The notes under the pieces were generated by a model that did not search any database, was not told the origin of the DNA, and saw only the letters and a list, made by a program, of their open reading frames with translations. A program made the translations under genes and the position numbers. Shown here in pieces: positions 58,820 through 64,000 of a stretch of 64,000 nt of DNA. The DNA comes from Lactuca virosa (lineage: Eukaryota; Streptophyta; Magnoliopsida; Asterales; Asteraceae). Each line of letters begins with the position of its first letter. Position 1 is the stretch's first letter. The stretch is taken from positions 176,050,560-176,114,559 of the forward strand of contig CAKMRJ010000001.1 in NCBI GenBank assembly GCA_928212115.1, in the 5' to 3' direction.

Positions 58820-59111
58820 TGTAAGGGTCGAAGACCTGTTGTAATATGTCGAAGTCATAAGTTTATTTTACAAGGCATTTATGTAACGAAGCGTACTTGT
58901 TTAGTCCTTGTAATTTTTTGTGTGCTTTCATGTTTTGTATAAATAGGGACATTACTTAGAGTTAGATAAGAGTCTTTGGATGAACTTGTCTATTTTCTCT
59001 CTGTAACATTGAAAGCATAATAGAGCTAAAACCAGATCATATTTACATTGTGTGTTCAATCTATATTCTGATTACTCTGATTTGATTCATACTTGATTCC
59101 ACACTTCATCA
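58820..59111 (+). repeat. 3' LTR of J
   Basis: 292 bp, same ends as the 5' LTR; TATA box TATAAATA at 58938-58945. Followed by the second GATCT (59112-59116). Confidence 0.95.
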
Positions 59112-59116
59112 GATCT

Positions 59117-59631
59117 TATCGTTGGTGAACCGAAGACCTGAACAACTACCGTAGAGATGAATGATGCATGAAGACTTCATTGTTACTTTACTGACTTAGC
59201 GTGTTTACTATGTATTATCCAGTGAACCTTGCATGGTCACTGAAGTTAGTAGTTTAGTATTAGTTTATTACTCAATGTTACTTTTCGGGACTCTATAAAT
59301 AGAGCATCCCTCTTCATGTACAGTTACCCATTTACCATAACTATTATCGAAAATACAAATATCATTCATCTCTATCTCTATCATAAATGATAATCTGAGC
59401 TCCTCTTCACTTTAAGTTTATCACATTTATTAACTTGTGTTTGAATGCAAACCTTGTTATGAATCAACTTGGTGTCTACTTGATAGAACTTGTTTTCATT
59501 TATATTTCCTTTATATTTCCGAAATCTAACACTACTAACTTATGTTTTTAAGCTAACAAGATCCTCGAGATTAACTTATTCCGCAACATATTATCTTGTA
59601 CTAACGTTTGTTCAAAGTTTTTCTCTCAACA
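59117..59631 (+). repeat. LTR shared by H and K, second part
   Basis: Continues 45856-45948 after J. TATA box TATAAATA at 59294-59301 in a GGGACTCTATAAATAG context, ending TTCTCTCAACA. A primer-binding site follows at once, so it works as a 5' LTR for K and, from its other side, as a 3' LTR for H. Confidence 0.88.
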
Positions 59632-59633
59632 AT

Positions 59634-59646
59634 TGGTATCAGAGCC
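59634..59646 (+). other. Primer-binding site of element K
   Basis: TGGTATCAGAGCC, perfect for initiator-methionine tRNA. Confidence 0.92.
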
Positions 59647-59733
59647 AAAAGTGGTTGCTTTCTAAACAAAACTCTGATTTTTGAAAGCCTTCTATACCAC
59701 TGAAGCTCATTCTTAAAAAAAAACAAAGGAAAT

Positions 59734-60862
59734 ATGCCACAAGATTTTTCACTAAACGTTTCCAACAGTGTTGGAGGTTCAAACATATCTCCAATACTTG
59801 TTGCAAATGAAAACCACCATTGATATCAGAGAATGGAAAGGTATCTTAAGAGGCTTGGTAGAGATGTATGGAGGTCTGTGGAAGAAGGACCTCATGTCCC
59901 TGTTCTCACTCCCGTTCAAGCAGATGGTGCCCTGGCACGACTAGGTAGAACTCAGGTAGCCATGAATCGACCAACAAATGATGATCTTGACAAAATGGAG
60001 AAAGATGCCATAGCCTTTTACGAAATTTCATGTGGTGTTGCTCCAGATAATTTCGACATCATCATCAACTGCAAGTTTGCCAAGGAGATCTAGGATGTGC
60101 TCAAAAATCTTTACCAATGGTCAGAACAAGCTCACGACAAAAAACTCACCATAGATCTCAATGAATTTAATAACTTTAAAGATCTTCTTGGTAAAAGTCT
60201 TGACGATTCATTCAAACGGTTCAATCTCATCATCACAAAGCTAGCAAACGCTGCTACAGGTCAAAGTAATTATGACACAAACCTGCAATTCCTGAATGAT
60301 TTGGGAAGACACTAGTCTACTGCGCAGATGATTGTCTAGGGGGACAGAAAGATTCATACTCTATTTTTTTTCAAGCTATATGGAGAACTTCAAGCACAAG
60401 AATCAACCATGCAAATGGATTGTGCAGATCTGGGTGGACCACTTGCCCTGACGGGTCAAACCCCACTAGTCAAAACTCCTCAATACCCATATACCGCAGA
60501 GCCATCATACCAACACTCATATGATTAACCAACACAGTCGTATGAAGTTGATGCTGAACTAGATGATGAAGAAGAGTTTCAAAATACTATCACATTGGTC
60601 AGCCAACAGTTCAACAGGCTTACACCACCATCATTTCGTAAAAAACAACAGTTTACCAAACCACATTTTAATCGCAACTTCAATCCACAAAATAACCACT
60701 CAAGATATATCCCAGAAACCCTCACCATCCAAAGATACACCGCAGACCAAAAAACCTTCAGACTCCGGTACCACTACCGAAGATAAAGATGGAGTCATTA
60801 TCTGCCATAAGTGTAATAAGGAAAACCACTTTGCCACAAACTGTAAAAAGAAAATGTGGTAA
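59734..60862 (+). pseudogene. Copia gag of K
   Basis: ATG 59734 (MPQDFSLNVSNSVGG). In-frame TGA near 59820, then the gag core MERYLKRLGRDVWRSVEEGP, a TAG at 60091, KNLYQWSEQAHDKKLTIDL and a TAG at 60313. After further stops and a frameshift a CCHC knuckle CHKCNKENHFATNC is at 60803-60844, ending with a stop at 60862. Confidence 0.85.
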
Positions 60863-62097
60863 AGGAAAAGGCATTCTACCTTAGAATGGCCCAGGAAATG
60901 GAGGAAAAAGAAAAGGCAAGAGCTTATGTTGCTCAAATAAGGAGGGATCATCAAGTGTGGTCATGAAGATATGAAGATGAAGAGATTGACAACAACAAGC
61001 AAAAAAGAAAGATTTTCATGATGACAACCACCGAAGAGGATGAATCGACGAATTTGCAGAGGAATTACTGTTACATGGCCAAAGATGGCACCCTCAGCAT
61101 CGTCGAGCAGGTAAACATTATGATCCTTTCTAATAATTACGTCATGCATGATTGTGAACCATACTTAGAAAGACTTAATGACACATGTGTTGCCGTCCTT
61201 TCAGACTAGAAGATAAAAGGCTTAAGGTCACCATGTTAGAAAATGACTTATTTTTAGAAAAAGATGCTAGAATGTTAAGTGAAACTCAATTAGATATTGC
61301 TTTCAATCAACGGGATCTTGCCCAAAAAGAGATTGTATGTTTAAATCTTTTAATTGAAAAACTTTTTAATGAAAGTGAAGCTATTCAAAATCTTGTTAAC
61401 AATGGACCGTAGAATATACTTATAATTGGGGATGGTCTAATGGGTACTTAACTGATAATACCTCTTCTCCCCGATTCAATGCTGAAAGTCCCTATGTCCC
61501 ACCAGATAGACCTTTTCAATATCCAGTCAACAGCAAAACGTATCCTGAAGATATCCAGTGTTACTTCGGTAGACTTCGTGAACTTAGCAATAATTTTGTC
61601 ATGGAGGAAATTCTTCCTGAATCCTTGGGTAATTCAAATGAATTCATACGCATTATTGGCACAATCTGTCCAGGCTCTCAATTAAGTTCGAATGTTGATG
61701 AAGAAATTGTCTTGGAAGGACCTGAATTAGTCACAAACTGTCCATTATTGTCTTCCAAAACATGTCCCATTCAAAAGTCATCTTTGACTTACTCTGCGGT
61801 AGTCCAATCTTCTATACCACAGACCCCAGTCCACTGCACAACCACTCTTCAACCTATCTTGCATGAATTGACCATAAATAATTTTAAATTTGGCCAATGT
61901 TCTCAAAGTCATGAAATGTCCAGTTCTGATGAGTCAAGTCCTCGAACTTTACCTCAAAATTCCATAAAGCCTCAGTTGAATGTAACTGATGTGGTCTCAC
62001 CAAAAATTCAAGCAAATTTGGCTTTACAAAAGGAGATCAGATCCTAACGTGAAACACGGAAAGCTGATTACAAGATTTTTTTTTTTAAAATACAGTC
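60863..62097 (+). pseudogene. Gag extension of K
   Basis: Fragments in changing frames. Residues such as MLENDLFLEKDARMLSETQL then DLAQKEIVCLNLLIEKL (61230-61410) have a heptad-like coiled-coil pattern. A Ser/Pro/Gln-rich stretch (61601-62047) follows. This is the region between knuckle and protease in Sirevirus-type gag. The protease itself is not reached before element F. Confidence 0.65.
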
Positions 62098-63954
62098 TGT
62101 AACACCCATAAAATTCAAACCAATTTAAAACTTTTTAAATCATTCAAAAACCAATAATTATTACAAATTTGTTTTCAAAATGATTTCATGTCAGAGCATC
62201 CCATAATCAAATCGTAAAAACATAAGGAGGTGAACGATCACGCCTTCGCCTTCCCGCGATCATCAGAAGTACATGAAACATAATCAACAACTATAATCCT
62301 GAAGCTTAGTGAGTTCCCCCAAAATACCAACGACATACAAATATATCCATATCATATAAACAAACAACACGCATAATAAGACATCATCCTGACTGGACTG
62401 CCTCACAGGTCATCAGTCTATCTGGACTGTTCTCCGAGCCATCGGGACGTCTGGACCGCCTCTCAAGGCCCTCAGTCTATCCGGACCGCTCGTCGGGCCT
62501 TCGGCCTGACTAGTACACCCTAACTGGGTATGCAGTCTATCCGGTCCGCCCTGGGTATGTTGGGACAAGCACAAAGCATGATCGCCTCAACCCAACCCCC
62601 AATCAAACAAACATGTGCATATAAATATCATATGCTAGCTAGCATGTATATATAGTCATACAGATCTAACAGATCACTAACATAGTATCATCCTATAACC
62701 AGGATACCGATCTAATCGATCTCTAACATGGAAACCATCCTATAAATAGGACACCGATCTATAGTGAAAAGAACACACCTCACATGTAGCTCGGGATGAT
62801 AATGTCAACTCTCCAAATACAACTCCAAACTCAATCACCTACATCCACCAGTGATCCACTTCCATAAATTTCCAATTTACTAAAATACCCCCAAAAGTCA
62901 AACTGGTCAACCCTTGGTCAAAGTCAAAGTCAATCGGTCAAGGTCAACAATCCATGTTGACCTAACTCGTCGAGTGTAGCCCACAGACTCATAGAGTTCT
63001 TCCAGAACTCGAGAAACTGTGAAAACCCTAGTTGACTTGCCGAGTCTCTAGACAACTCGTCGAGTCCATGCGGTGTCTAGATGTCGGGGAAAACCCTGAC
63101 TAACTTGTCGAGTCATCTAACTGACTCGCCGAGTCCATGCAGAAACCAAAACGGCCAATCTTCATCTGACTCGTCGTATTGACCATGAAACTCGTCAAGT
63201 CCCTTCATTCCATTTCTCATTTAGACGTTTTTAAGCTACCCCAAAGCTCCAAATTATAGAGCTAGCCTCCTAGGGCATAGTTATCACGTAAAGTTGCAAA
63301 CTTTATGTGCATGCAAGGTCTTAAAGGCCAAAACCAAGTTAAGGAAGAAGTTTTAGGTTAAGAGAAGGTCATAACTTGCTAAAGACTAGAACTTTATGAC
63401 TATAAGGGGCTAGAGGAGTCCAGATCTGAAGTTACAACTTCAGATCATGCCCAAAACCAGAGATAACTGCATAACAAACTAGAAATAGCCCTAAATCTTT
63501 GCATGAAGAGATCTAGCTAGAGAGAAGTCAAGGTAACGACTTGTTACCTTCAAGATGATGTTGAGATGAAGTAGAAATCAGATCCACAAGCTTCTCCTTA
63601 CTCCAAGATCCTTAGACTTCAAGCTCTCTTCATAAAATCCACCTTCCAAGCTTCTTAACACACAAAAATGGAGAGTAGGCGTAATTAGGGTTTTCTGAGC
63701 TCTAGGGGGACGGTAAGGGAGGCAGAGGGAGGCTAATGACCCTTTAAATAGGGTGTAAAACTCTAGAAATTAGGGTTTCATTTTCCAGCTCCTACTCGTC
63801 GAGTTGGGATCCTTCAAATCGTCGAGTAGACCTCATAAATCACGCGGCCTGACTAATATCTTCACGACGAGTTGGGGCCTCCAACTCGTTGAGTAGGATT
63901 CCTTAATTGCATGCAAATCCCTAAAATCCCATTCCTGGAAATCGGGATGTTACA
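62098..63954 (-). repeat. 3' LTR of gypsy-type element F, 1857 bp
   Basis: TGTAACACCC to ATCGGGATGTTACA. Related to the LTR of E: both start TGTAACACC and end GGATGTTACA, both have an AGTGAGTTCCCCCAAAATACC-like stretch, a CCGGACCG-type tandem array (about 62395-62540) and ACTCGTCGAGT-type palindromes (62964-63200, 63796-63893). The left flank ends ACAGTC. The rest of the element lies to the right of the window. Confidence 0.85.
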
Positions 63955-63971
63955 ACTCTCCTCCACTTGAA
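63955..63971 (-). other. Polypurine tract of element F
   Basis: Minus-strand TTCAAGTGGAGGAGAGT before the LTR start. It sets the minus orientation. The last 30 bases of the window are internal sequence of F and show nothing further. Confidence 0.82.
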
Positions 63972-64000
63972 CTAGGCTTCGTCCTCGAAACCTGCTGTAG

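Larger units (their letters stand above)
45949..59111 (+). mobile_element. Ty1/copia (SIRE-like) element J, full length, 13.2 kb
   Basis: Two 292-bp LTRs (45949-46240 and 58820-59111) differ at about six positions (near 2%) and are flanked by GATCT. Order: PBS, gag with an extended coiled-coil region, protease, integrase (C-terminal part deleted), reverse transcriptase, RNase H, non-coding block, internal TATA box, additional ORF, polypurine tract. The long gag, ORF after pol and LTR features fit the Sirevirus group. Several stops, frameshifts and the integrase deletion make it non-autonomous. TTCGAA/CGAAG words recur over its whole length. Confidence 0.93.
59634..62097 (+). mobile_element. 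Ty1/copia (SIRE-like) element K, 5' part
   Basis: PBS, gag and gag extension downstream of the LTR shared with H. Cut at 62098 by the LTR of element F. Family identity with H follows from the shared LTR and the recurring ACCGCAG words. Confidence 0.8.

Overview
The window is plant nuclear repetitive DNA and contains no intact host gene. Every retrotransposon primer-binding site that can be read (TGGTATCAGAGC or one-base variants) matches the plant initiator-methionine tRNA. The coding remnants are Ty3/gypsy and Ty1/copia (SIRE/Sirevirus-like) polyproteins. The only host-like coding sequences are two kinase exon fragments, one phototropin-like, trapped in a DNA transposon. The overall style suggests an Asteraceae genome such as lettuce, but that is an impression and cannot be proved from the window.

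Nearly all 64 kb can be read as one nested stack. The deepest layer is a Sirevirus-like copia pair: H (gag C-terminal scrap, pol and an additional ORF, 34.6-45.8 kb) and K (gag, 59.7-62.1 kb), sharing one LTR (45856-45948 continued at 59117-59631). Into H went copia G (27851-about 34611) and copia-type element I (about 34815-37419). Into the shared LTR went copia J (45949-59111, full length, 5-bp target duplication GATCT). Into K went gypsy-type F (from 62098). Into G went gypsy C (24417-27850), into C went B (6665-24416) and into B went A (1-6664). B's leader also took a 12-kb CACTA transposon (9468-21436, duplication TAT), which itself carries the non-coding LTR element E (13063-21083, duplication TTGAA).

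The gypsy family A/B/C (minus strand) has the order LTR, PBS, extra upstream ORF, about 400-nt spacer, gag, pol. The upstream ORF encodes about 205 residues with an acidic N-terminal half and a coiled-coil-like C-terminal half. It is present in all three copies.

The copia families G, H/K and J (plus strand) carry an additional ORF of about 1200-1300 codons between pol and the 3' LTR. It has related N- and C-terminal domains and a low-complexity middle with basic clusters. In each family a TATA box lies about 110-125 bp before the inferred start of this ORF, suggesting an internal promoter. G and J also share a conserved non-coding block between pol and that ORF. All coding regions are damaged by stops, frameshifts, deletions or insertions, so none should be read as a working gene.
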